DNA of 64,000 nucleotides from Shouchella sp047238345 (GTDB lineage: Bacteria; Bacillota; Bacilli; Bacillales; Bacillaceae_D), in the NCBI RefSeq assembly GCF_047238345.1, contig NZ_JBDFMQ010000001.1, positions 2,604,001-2,668,000 on the forward strand, read 5' to 3'. This document shows, one piece after another, positions 35,793 to 43,516 of this stretch. Position numbers and translations under genes: made by a program. Under the pieces are notes generated by a model that did no database searches, was not told the origin of the DNA, and worked only from the letters and a program-made list of their open reading frames with translations. How positions within the stretch are numbered: position 1 is the first letter of the stretch; each line of letters begins with the position of its first letter.

Positions 35793-36928
35793 TAATATAC
35801 CTCCTGAAGTGACGGAACAAGTCGTTTCATTGTCTCAATGAACGTCGTAATTTCTTCCTCTGTTGTAAGAAAAGACATACTTACCCGAATAGCGGTCTCT
35901 GCTCGAACGTGATCATGACCTGCACCAAGTAAGATCCGGCTTGGTGCACCTGTCTTCGTTGAACATGCCGATTGTGTCGATACGTAAATGTCTTCTTTCG
36001 AAAGTGATTGTACAAGTACTTCTGCTTTGATTTTTGGGATCGACATATTAAGAATATGTGGGGCACCGTCTTGCTCCGGGCTATTAATCCACACACCATC
36101 AATCGATGCGAGCGCTTTATGAAGCTTGTCACGAAAGCTTTGTAAACGTTGGTGGTTTTTTGATACATCGGTTTCGCCCATTTCCAATGCTTTTGCAAAA
36201 CAAGCTGCACCTGCTAGATGCTCTGTTCCTGGTCGTAATGCTTGTTCTTGATTTCCACCACGCATAAATGCTGTCAGCACAGAAGGATTTCGTGCGTACA
36301 AAACACCTATCCCTTTCGTTCCGTGAATTTTATGAGCAGACAACGTCATAAAATCGATGGATTGAATGATGTCAGGGTCCATTGGGATTTTCAACAAACT
36401 TTGAACGGCATCCACATGCAGGTGAATTCGTGGATACAAAAGAATCAGCTTGGCGATTTCCTCAATTGGCTGAATCGTCCCTAGCTCCCCTTGAACGTAC
36501 CCAATACTCACTAAGGTTGTATTTTTTTGAATCGCATCTTCCACTTGCTTAACTGTCACCCTTCCAAACGAATCAGCTTGAATATACGTAACGTCATGCC
36601 CTTCTTTTTCTAATTGGCGAATATTCTCGTAAACCGATGCATGCTCAACAGTGGTTGTGATGATGTGAGATGGTTTACTCGTTGAAACAACCCCTCTTAT
36701 TGCAAGTACATTTGCCTCTGTTCCTCCGCTTGTAAAAACAAGTTGGTCCGTTCGGCATTGTAAAAATCGTGCTATTTTTTTCCTAGCATGATTCATCACC
36801 TGCTCGGCTTCCATCCCTAGCGAATGTAAAGAAGAAGGGTTGCCGAAGTAGTCATACGAAATTTTTGTATATAAGTCTAACACTTCTTTATATGGTCGTG
36901 TTGTTGCACTGTTATCTAAATAAATCAT
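35792..36928 (-). CDS. nifZ: Cysteine desulfurase (NifZ/IscS type) partner of ThiI
   Basis: PLP enzyme delivering persulfide sulfur to ThiI. 378 residues. PLP lysine K200 in LSAHKIHGTKG; catalytic Cys322 in STQSACSTKTG, on a short loop; VEHASVY and GVQ-type cofactor contacts. RBS AAAGGAG precedes ATG 36928. Overlaps thiI by one base. Confidence 0.94.
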   Translation of the reverse strand: MIYLDNSATTRPYKEVLDLYTKISYDYFGNPSSLHSLGMEAEQVMNHARKKIARFLQCRTDQLVFTSGGTEANVLAIRGVVSTSKPSHIITTTVEHASVYENIRQLEKEGHDVTYIQADSFGRVTVKQVEDAIQKNTTLVSIGYVQGELGTIQPIEEIAKLILLYPRIHLHVDAVQSLLKIPMDPDIIQSIDFMTLSAHKIHGTKGIGVLYARNPSVLTAFMRGGNQEQALRPGTEHLAGAACFAKALEMGETDVSKNHQRLQSFRDKLHKALASIDGVWINSPEQDGAPHILNMSIPKIKAEVLVQSLSKEDIYVSTQSACSTKTGAPSRILLGAGHDHVRAETAIRVSMSFLTTEEEITTFIETMKRLVPSLQEVY

Positions 36929-36942
36929 GGACGTACTCCTTT

Positions 36943-36955
36943 ATTGGTAACCAAT
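36943..36955. repeat. 13-bp palindrome in the nifZ leader
   Basis: ATTGGT-A-ACCAAT-like perfect inverted repeat immediately upstream of the nifZ RBS. It may be an operator or only sequence chance; no regulator is named by context. Confidence 0.35.
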
Positions 36956-37008
36956 TGTTCTTGTACAATCAAAGCTTATCTTAGCACAGAAATGAAGCTA
37001 CTGCAGAC

Positions 37009-37037
37009 AAAAAACGAAGCTGAAAACAGCTTCGTTT
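37009..37037 (-). terminator. Terminator after ezrA
   Basis: AAACGAAGCTG pairs with CAGCTTCGTTT (37027-37037) around an A4 loop, with six T behind. The ezrA stop codon is at the foot of the stem. Confidence 0.85.
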
Positions 37038-38733
37038 ATGCACTCATATGTTTTGACACTTTGTTCATTAAGTCTGGCTCATAGCGTTGAACTGCATGCT
37101 GGACAATCGACAGTGCTTTTTCATAATCATACTGTAAGAAGGCTTGCTCCGCTTCATCAAGCTCTTTTCGCACGGATTCATCCTGTCCACGATAACGGTT
37201 GCTATATTGAATGGCAAGCTCGGCCATTTGCGCTGTTTCCACCATTTCTCGAATATCGTTGCTATTTTTTTCAACTACAGCAGACGCTTCTTGGACGAGG
37301 GCTTCTACTTGACTCATTTCAAGGGGAAACGACTGGAGTGCCTCTAGCGCTTTGTTAATTTTTTCTTCTGCTTCATCAAGTGATTCAACGTAGGTAACAG
37401 GTACACCTGGCAGGTTACTTTTATAGAGCAAGCGCTTTGACTCAAGCACAAGCTCTCTTAATTGACTTACGGTCTCTTGAGCTTGGAGTTCGTCTTTTCG
37501 CAGTCTTCTCAGTCGGTCAATGCTTTCTTCAATGCCGTTTGACAACTCTTCCATTTGAATACGCCAGTCTTCGGTCATCTCAAAAATGGATGAGAATGTT
37601 TGCTTTTGGTTTTCAAAGACGTCCATAATGACGGTTAACTGACTTTGTACATTTCGCAAATCTTTTTGAAGGGTTTGCTGAAGCTGTACCTCTTCACTTG
37701 CGATCATATAACTTTTTTCAACTTGAGTCGTCTCATCTAACAACTGTTTCATATTCTTATTCGCTTTTTCAATTTCCGCTTTCAATACAGGAATTTGTGC
37801 GAGTAACTTACTCTTATACGTCGCTTCTTTTTCCAATGTTTCATACATGCTATCAATCTCAGCTTGTACGTCTTCGAGTGTTGCCGCTGCCTCATCAACT
37901 TCTAGCGTTTTAAGAGCTATGTATGCCTTGTCAATTTCTTCCTTGAATGTACCAATCTTTGAATGAAATGAGAATGTCTCAAGATGATAACCGTCTTCTT
38001 CCATCTCTTTAATACCTAATTGAAGATTTGACAATTCTCCTGGAAGGGTGGATCTTACTTGCATAAGAAGATACGGGATCCGCTCCATTTTTTCATTTAA
38101 AATATAAAGAGAATCTTTCGTTTCAAGCAATTGTTTTCGAGCCTGCAAATAACTTCCATTTTGAGTGGACTCTTCAAACGCTACAAGTGCTTGTTTCGTA
38201 TTCGTCATGACTTCATCAAGTGCTTGAATCGTCTCTCCAAATGAGCCTCTTTTTTTCAACAGTTCAGTGGATAAGTTTTGGTAAAGTTCTTTAATTGAAG
38301 CGATCTCGCTGCGATTTTTTTCTTCTGCAGAAACGAGTTTATCAATATCCTCAACCATTACATCAAGCTGTTGTTCAACAGAAATTAACCGATTTTCCGC
38401 CCATTTCAATTGATCTTTCGCTTTTGTAATGCGGTATTTTCCTGCTAGTTCTTCAATTTCAACGAGTTGCTCTTCAATACTAGGTAAAATTGATTCAAGT
38501 ATTTCATCCCAGTCTTTACGCCAACTTTCAAATTTCTGTTCCGTTTCACCAGACATCTTCAGCTTTTTCACTTTTGATATTTCTTCTGAAATGTTTCGAT
38601 TTAAAATTTGGTTTTTACGATTGTCTAATTCATCAACTGATTTATGTATTGTTCGCCTAATCAAAATGCCAGAAACTGTGCCAATCACAATAATGACTAG
38701 TAAGACGACAACAATGGTTATGATTATATTCAC
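37036..38733 (-). CDS. ezrA: Septation ring formation regulator EzrA
   Basis: 565-residue membrane-anchored inhibitor of extra FtsZ rings. One N-terminal helix (IIITIVVVLLVIIVIGTVSGILI) is followed by almost continuous coiled coil built of spectrin-like repeats, e.g. LLDETTQVEKSYMIASEEVQ. The C-terminal patch RYRGQDESVRKELDEAEQAF is like the conserved QNR-type region of the family. The start is GTG 38733 after GGGAG. Confidence 0.92.
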   Translation of the reverse strand: MNIIITIVVVLLVIIVIGTVSGILIRRTIHKSVDELDNRKNQILNRNISEEISKVKKLKMSGETEQKFESWRKDWDEILESILPSIEEQLVEIEELAGKYRITKAKDQLKWAENRLISVEQQLDVMVEDIDKLVSAEEKNRSEIASIKELYQNLSTELLKKRGSFGETIQALDEVMTNTKQALVAFEESTQNGSYLQARKQLLETKDSLYILNEKMERIPYLLMQVRSTLPGELSNLQLGIKEMEEDGYHLETFSFHSKIGTFKEEIDKAYIALKTLEVDEAAATLEDVQAEIDSMYETLEKEATYKSKLLAQIPVLKAEIEKANKNMKQLLDETTQVEKSYMIASEEVQLQQTLQKDLRNVQSQLTVIMDVFENQKQTFSSIFEMTEDWRIQMEELSNGIEESIDRLRRLRKDELQAQETVSQLRELVLESKRLLYKSNLPGVPVTYVESLDEAEEKINKALEALQSFPLEMSQVEALVQEASAVVEKNSNDIREMVETAQMAELAIQYSNRYRGQDESVRKELDEAEQAFLQYDYEKALSIVQHAVQRYEPDLMNKVSKHMSA

Positions 38734-38923
38734 TGGAGACTCCCTTCCGACAAGCTCTTCCTTACTTTGCTAACTTTCTAGTTTATCCGATATCTAATAC
38801 GTATTATAATATCATGAAAGCGACAGTTTGTGTGCAGATTCAACACATCACTCGCTGACAAATTTCACATTTTTAACATTTGAGTCATTTCTTCGTCCTA
38901 TCACACGAAAAAGGAGGGTTCTC

Positions 38924-39724
38924 ATGCACGATATTGATGGGCATGTTCATAGTCCGTATTGCCCCCACGGCTCTGATGACAGGATGGCTGCTTATTGTGA
39001 AGAAGCCATCAAGAAGGGAACTAAGCAGCTGACGTTTACCGAACATGCGCCGCTTCCTCCAACTTTTACAGACCCAACACCTGAACAAGATAGTGCCATG
39101 CCTATACATGACGTAAGTGACTACTTTTCTACGATTAAGCAATTAAAAAAAGAGTATGCGGGCTCACTGCGCATACTCACGGGAATGGAAGTTGATTTTA
39201 TTGCTGGCTATGAAGCGGAAACGAGAGACTTGCTAAGTGAATTCGGTCCACATTTAGATGACAGCATTTTATCGGTTCATTTTCTACAAACGGATTCAGC
39301 CTATACATGTATGGATTTTAGTCCCGACACATTTGCTTCACTCGCTAACAAACTAGGTAGTGTCGATGCTGTTTATAAGTTGTATTATCAGACAGTCTTT
39401 CGCTCCCTTAGAGCAAACTTAGGCAAGTACAAACCAAAGCGAATCGGCCATATGACCCTTTGTCGTAAATATCAACGACGCTACCCTGCGAGTCATTTTT
39501 TTGAGCAGGAATGGATGGACATCCTGAATGAAGTTCAAGCCCAAGGACTCCAGCTTGATTATAACGGCGCCGGCATGAAAAAGCCTGATTGCTTAGAAAC
39601 GTACCCGCCTCTTCCAATTGCCCGTGTTGCTAAAAAGATGGGCATTCCGCTTATTTACGGTTCCGACGCTCATACAGTCTCTGGCCTACAAAGCGGTCAA
39701 GCGGCGCTTTTACCCTCGGACTAA
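38924..39724 (+). CDS. hisJ: Histidinol-phosphatase (PHP family)
   Basis: 266 residues. The PHP metal motifs are DGHVHSPYCPHG at the N-terminus, TFTEHAPLP, GMEVDFI, SVHFL, and C-terminal YGSDAHTVSGL. It removes phosphate from histidinol phosphate in histidine synthesis. ATG 38924 with AAAGGAGGG five bases ahead is preferred over the longer frame. The last 15 bp overlap the end of refZ. Confidence 0.93.
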   Translation: MHDIDGHVHSPYCPHGSDDRMAAYCEEAIKKGTKQLTFTEHAPLPPTFTDPTPEQDSAMPIHDVSDYFSTIKQLKKEYAGSLRILTGMEVDFIAGYEAETRDLLSEFGPHLDDSILSVHFLQTDSAYTCMDFSPDTFASLANKLGSVDAVYKLYYQTVFRSLRANLGKYKPKRIGHMTLCRKYQRRYPASHFFEQEWMDILNEVQAQGLQLDYNGAGMKKPDCLETYPPLPIARVAKKMGIPLIYGSDAHTVSGLQSGQAALLPSD

Positions 39725-40342
39725 GTGAAGCCGCTTCGTGTCTTTTGTCAGTAGCAACGACTTCATCCACTGTTCTGCATGAGACACATACCGTTTCATA
39801 AACAAATGATCATCTGGCGCTAGTAAAAATAACTCACGCAAATATTGTGGAGAAGAGAACGGAAGTGTTAACATATTCCGTAAATGCAGCACAGTTAAGT
39901 CTACCGGAATCCGCTTTAGTTGCTTCCTATCAAGGTACACGTGAATAATTTGTTCTAACAGGAACTGCTCCTTCCTTAAATACGTACTCATCACTTCACG
40001 AACAAGGGTCGAGTCCATCGTCATTTCACGATGAGCCATTCTAGCTAATAAATGGCAAGACTGTTGATACGTGAATACGTGCTTAAACAATTGGGGTAGC
40101 ACAGCATCAACGTCAACATTTGCTTGATACATGGCTTCTTCTATTGATTGAATGTAGCCTTCAAAGAATTCGATCATTAACGTTTCAAATAATGGTTGTT
40201 TTCCTCCAAAATAGTAGGAAATAAGCGCTGAATTGACGGAAGCTTCTTTCGCTATATCTCGAACCGACGTCCCATGATAGCCATGCGTATAAAACAAACG
40301 GGTAGCCGCATGTTTAATGGACTCTTTGGTTTGATCACTCAT
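39710..40342 (-). CDS. refZ: TetR-family regulator RefZ (YttP)
   Basis: 210-residue DNA-binding protein. The N-terminal helix-turn-helix is SVRDIAKEASVNSALISYYF. In B. subtilis, RefZ is made early in sporulation and binds motifs near the origin, affecting septum placement and chromosome capture. Position next to ezrA/hisJ fits. RBS GGAGGTG precedes ATG 40342. The last 15 bp overlap hisJ. Confidence 0.88.
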   Translation of the reverse strand: MSDQTKESIKHAATRLFYTHGYHGTSVRDIAKEASVNSALISYYFGGKQPLFETLMIEFFEGYIQSIEEAMYQANVDVDAVLPQLFKHVFTYQQSCHLLARMAHREMTMDSTLVREVMSTYLRKEQFLLEQIIHVYLDRKQLKRIPVDLTVLHLRNMLTLPFSSPQYLRELFLLAPDDHLFMKRYVSHAEQWMKSLLLTKDTKRLHLVRG

Positions 40343-40364
40343 TAGGTCACCTCCGAGTAAAGTT

Positions 40365-40379
40365 GGTTTTTTTCAAACC
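40365..40379. repeat. Inverted repeat upstream of refZ
   Basis: GGTTT-n5-AAACC lies 14 bases before the refZ RBS region. It is a possible autoregulatory site; the RefZ consensus was not checked. Confidence 0.35.
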
Positions 40380-40511
40380 CTTTTCATCTTTATACCTGTA
40401 TTCGCTCTACTATTCCCGAGCTCCTGTTCAGCTTGGGATTTTAGAACAAATACTTTTAGACAAAACCCGTGATTTAAAGGCGATTATTGTATTTTAAAAG
40501 GAGAATCTGTC

Positions 40512-41009
40512 ATGTTTACGACGAACACTTACTCAGATAACAAAAAAGACGCGTATGAGCTATTGTTAAAGCAAGCAAAGGCCTTGCTTGAAGACGAAAC
40601 AAGCACACTCGCAAACTATGCAAATGCAAGTGCCCTTCTTGGACAATTTTTAGGTGATATTAATTGGGTTGGATTTTACTTGTTAAAAGAAAATGAGCTC
40701 GTATTAGGACCTTTTCAAGGATTACCAGCCTGCACACGTATCTCCATTGGTAAAGGAGTATGTGGCACAGCTGTTTCTAAAAATCAAACGATGCGTGTTG
40801 CAGATGTTCATGCTTTTCCAGGCCATATTGCATGCGATGCCGCATCGAATTCTGAGATTGTCATACCCGTTCGTCAAAACGGCAACGTGATTGGCGTATT
40901 AGACATTGATAGCCCAATAAAAGATCGCTTTTCAGAAGAGGACCAAGTCTATTTAGAACAATTTGTTGCAACGATTGAACCTTTCTTAAACGCAAACCTT
41001 GACTTTTAA
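40512..41009 (+). CDS. ytsP: Free methionine-(R)-sulfoxide reductase, GAF domain (YtsP)
   Basis: 165 residues of a single GAF domain with the three conserved cysteines of fRMsr: in LPACTRISIG, KGVCGTAV and HIACDAAS. Reduces free Met-R-O with thioredoxin. RBS AAAGGAG precedes ATG 40512. The -35 of the rpsD promoter overlaps its last codons. Confidence 0.92.
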   Translation: MFTTNTYSDNKKDAYELLLKQAKALLEDETSTLANYANASALLGQFLGDINWVGFYLLKENELVLGPFQGLPACTRISIGKGVCGTAVSKNQTMRVADVHAFPGHIACDAASNSEIVIPVRQNGNVIGVLDIDSPIKDRFSEEDQVYLEQFVATIEPFLNANLDF

Positions 41010-41028
41010 ACGGTATTTCGGTTATGAT
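40999..41028 (+). promoter_or_regulatory. rpsD promoter
   Basis: -35 TTGACT (40999-41004), 18 bp, -10 TATGAT (41023-41028). The -35 lies within the last codons of ytsP. Confidence 0.72.
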
Positions 41029-41034
41029 TATTCG

Positions 41035-41205
41035 GTGTGAAAGACAGCCGAGACAAACTGTTGTTTGTTTTATTCCATTCCTCGCGGCTGCAAGGTATGA
41101 GGTGTACTGTGTAACTTCTAGCTGTCGAAGCGAAGGTACATGAAAATGGAATAACCTGCATTCAGAGATTGTCAGACAGGTTGTTATTTTGCAAATCAAA
41201 ATAAC
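41035..41205 (+). ncRNA. Structured rpsD leader (S4 autoregulatory RNA)
   Basis: About 180 nt between promoter and rpsD contain paired segments such as AGACAGCCGAG / CTCGCGGCTG, GTTTTATTCCATT / AATGGAATAAC, and AACCTGC...CAGGTT. B. subtilis rpsD has a leader of this kind to which S4 binds to repress its own translation. The identification is by position and hairpins; no covariance search was possible. Confidence 0.65.
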
Positions 41206-41221
41206 AAGGAGGAGACTACTT

Positions 41222-41824
41222 ATGTCTCGTTATACAGGTCCATCTTGGAAACTATCTCGTCGCCTTGGTGTTTCACTAAGCGGCACTGGTAAAGAACTTG
41301 CGAAGCGTCCTTACGCTCCAGGTCAACACGGTCCAAACCAACGTAAAAAATTATCCGAATACGCGCTTCAGCTTCAAGAGAAGCAAAAGCTTCGTCATAT
41401 GTATGGCGTAAACGAGCGTCAATTCGTTCGTATCTTCAACGATGCTGGCAAAATGTCAGGGATCCACGGTGAGAACTTCATGGTTCTTCTTGAGTCTCGT
41501 TTAGACAATCTTGTTTACCGTTTAGGTCTTGCTCGTACACGTCGTGCGGCACGTCAACTTGTTAACCACGGTCACGTAACAGTAGATGGTTCTCGTGTAG
41601 ATATCCCATCTTACCGTGTAAAGCCTGGTCAAGCGATTTCTCTTCGTGAGCGTTCTCGTACCCTTTCTGCGGTAAAAGAATCTCTAGAAGTAAATGACTT
41701 CACACCAGCATACGTATCATTTGATGAAGAAAAGCTTGAAGGAACATACACACGTTTCCCAGAGCGTTCTGAGCTTCCTGCTGAAATTACAGAAGCGCTT
41801 ATCGTTGAGTGGTATTCTCGTTAA
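41222..41824 (+). CDS. rpsD: 30S ribosomal protein S4
   Basis: Primary 16S rRNA binder of the small subunit. 200 residues; MSRYTGPSWKLSRRLG at the N-terminus and the S4 RNA-binding domain LDNLVYRLGLARTRRAARQL. No N-terminal zinc cysteines are present, so it is the Zn-independent form. RBS AAGGAGGAG precedes ATG 41222; codons are highly biased, as expected for a ribosomal gene. Confidence 0.98.
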   Translation: MSRYTGPSWKLSRRLGVSLSGTGKELAKRPYAPGQHGPNQRKKLSEYALQLQEKQKLRHMYGVNERQFVRIFNDAGKMSGIHGENFMVLLESRLDNLVYRLGLARTRRAARQLVNHGHVTVDGSRVDIPSYRVKPGQAISLRERSRTLSAVKESLEVNDFTPAYVSFDEEKLEGTYTRFPERSELPAEITEALIVEWYSR

Positions 41825-41837
41825 TAATCTCATAAAG

Positions 41838-41868
41838 AACGTCTACCTGATCAGGTGGACGTTTTTTT
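41838..41868 (+). terminator. Terminator after rpsD
   Basis: AACGTCTACCTGA (41838-41850) pairs with TCAGGTGGACGTT (41851-41863), followed by seven T. Confidence 0.85.
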
Positions 41869-41874
41869 ATTCAT

Positions 41875-41911
41875 AAAAAAAGTGCTCCCACTTTGATCGG
41901 AGCACTTTTTC
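41875..41911 (-). terminator. Terminator after the tyrosyl-tRNA synthetase gene
   Basis: AGTGCTCC (41881-41888) pairs with GGAGCACT (41899-41906), flanked by A and T runs, so it can work in both directions. Confidence 0.82.
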
Positions 41912-41915
41912 TTTC

Positions 41916-43160
41916 TTAAGAAACGCTTAGTTTAGCAAATTTCCGCTTCCCTACTTGAACAATCATGCCATCTTCTACCGTAATCATGGCTTGAAGATCT
42001 TCTTGCTTTTCCTCGTTAATTTTCACACCGCCACCTTGAATCATGCGGCGCGCTTCACCTTTTGAATTCTGGAGCTTTAATTCAACAAGCAAATCAATTA
42101 ATGATACGGTTTGTTCGCCCGTCCATTCCACAACTGGTAAATCAGTAGGAAGATTTCGCTTTTGGAAGACCGTTTCAAAGTAGCTTTGCGCTTCTTTGGC
42201 TGCTTCTTCCCCATGGTACATTTCAACAAGTTTTCGGCCAAGACGCATTTTCGCATCACGTGGGTGAACCGAGCCATCTTTTAAACCAGCTTCAATTTTG
42301 TTTACTTCTTCCATTGGAACATCCGTTGCAAGTTTAAAGTATTTTGCCATTAACTCATCAGGAATCGACATCGATTTGCCGAAAATTTCATTTGGCGCTT
42401 CATCAATTCCGATGTAGTTGTTTAACGACTTCGACATTTTCCGAACGCCATCTAGTCCTTCAATTAACGGCAACGTCATCATGACCTGCTTTTCTTTACC
42501 GTACGCATCTTGCAGCTGTCTTCCCATCAGAAGGTTAAACGTTTGATCGGTTCCTCCTACTTCGATGTCTGTTTCCATTGCAACAGAATCGTATCCTTGC
42601 ATAAGCGGGTAGAAAAATTCATGAACCGAAATAGGCTGACCTGACTTATAGCGTTTATTAAAATCTTCACGCTCTAACATTCGCGCAACCGTCATTTGAC
42701 CAGCTAAATTCAGCACATCTTCAAACTTAAGCTCGGTTAACCATTGAGAGTTGTAAAGAATCTCTGTTTTCTCCATATCTAACACTTTGCCGTATTGTTC
42801 TACGTAGGTTTGCGCGTTCTGTTTTACTTGTTCATCAGTTAATACTTTACGCGTTTCCGATTTGCCGGTCGGATCGCCAATTTTTCCAGTAAAATCCCCA
42901 ATTAGCAATTGAATATGATGTCCGTAATCTTGAAACTGACGTAATTTTTGTAAGACGACGGTATGCCCAATGTGCACATCAGGTGCAGACGGATCCATCC
43001 CTAGTTTTATCTTTAATGCCTTGCCTGTGCGCACACTTTTTTCAATCTTTTTACGAAATGCTTCTTCAGGAACAATTTCGACCACTCCTCGCATAAGGGT
43101 CTCAACCTGTTCATCCACTAATCTAACTTGCTCAGCCGTAAGCTGTTTTTCTTCCGTCAT
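41916..43160 (-). CDS. tyrS: Tyrosyl-tRNA synthetase, KMSKS (TyrZ) type
   Basis: Charges tRNA-Tyr. 414 residues. HIGH box DVHIGHTVVLQKLRQF, KMSKS loop GVRKMSKSLNNYIG, and a C-terminal S4-like domain (MIQGGGVKINEEK). Classic Bacillus TyrS has KFGKT instead of KMSKS, so this protein belongs to the TyrZ-like branch even though it holds the tyrS position beside rpsD. ATG 43160 has AGGAGGAAG upstream, and a T-box precedes it. The symbol tyrS follows position; tyrZ would follow sequence type. Confidence 0.9.
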   Translation of the reverse strand: MTEEKQLTAEQVRLVDEQVETLMRGVVEIVPEEAFRKKIEKSVRTGKALKIKLGMDPSAPDVHIGHTVVLQKLRQFQDYGHHIQLLIGDFTGKIGDPTGKSETRKVLTDEQVKQNAQTYVEQYGKVLDMEKTEILYNSQWLTELKFEDVLNLAGQMTVARMLEREDFNKRYKSGQPISVHEFFYPLMQGYDSVAMETDIEVGGTDQTFNLLMGRQLQDAYGKEKQVMMTLPLIEGLDGVRKMSKSLNNYIGIDEAPNEIFGKSMSIPDELMAKYFKLATDVPMEEVNKIEAGLKDGSVHPRDAKMRLGRKLVEMYHGEEAAKEAQSYFETVFQKRNLPTDLPVVEWTGEQTVSLIDLLVELKLQNSKGEARRMIQGGGVKINEEKQEDLQAMITVEDGMIVQVGKRKFAKLSVS

Positions 43161-43189
43161 CTCTCTTCCTCCTCTATTTTTAAACACAA

Positions 43190-43425
43190 AAAAAGCTCCT
43201 CCCTAAAAGGGACGAACATTCGTCGCGGTACCACCCTCGTTGAAGGTTTATAAACCTCCCACTCGATAAATAACGGTCTTCCCGTCCTTGTGTGAAACAC
43301 AAAGAAAGCTCCCAGCTGTAATTCTGCTTATCAATCGTGCTAGCTTTCACCACCCGCTAGCTCTCTATTGCTACCATTTATAAGCATACTTCGGCTTTTC
43401 AACGCTTGTGTATTTAGATATAAGC
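43190..43425 (-). ncRNA. T-box leader, tyrosine specific
   Basis: Contains the T-box core AGGGTGGTACCGCG (43224-43237). A terminator hairpin ending in a T-run lies at 43188-43215, and the stem I region reads AGAGAG...GGGTGGTGAAAGCTAGC. The specifier candidate is UAC (43318-43320), a tyrosine codon. It senses uncharged tRNA-Tyr and induces the synthetase gene. Confidence 0.92.
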
Positions 43426-43428
43426 ATA

Positions 43429-43457
43429 GTTTTATCACACCTGGTTTTCAAAGTCAA
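43429..43457 (-). promoter_or_regulatory. Promoter of the T-box/tyrosyl-tRNA synthetase transcript
   Basis: -35 TTGACT (43452-43457), 17 bp, -10 TAAAAC (43429-43434), placed right before the T-box leader. Confidence 0.6.
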
Positions 43458-43486
43458 CAGAACGTGTATGCCCGCTATCCTATTTA

Positions 43487-43495
43487 TGGTATACT
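43487..43495 (+). promoter_or_regulatory. Extended -10 promoter of the class A PBP gene
   Basis: TGG-TATACT (43487-43495), an extended -10 without a clear -35, 22 bp before the ATG. Confidence 0.45.
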
Positions 43496-43516
43496 CACCA
43501 TTATAGGGGGGAAAAC

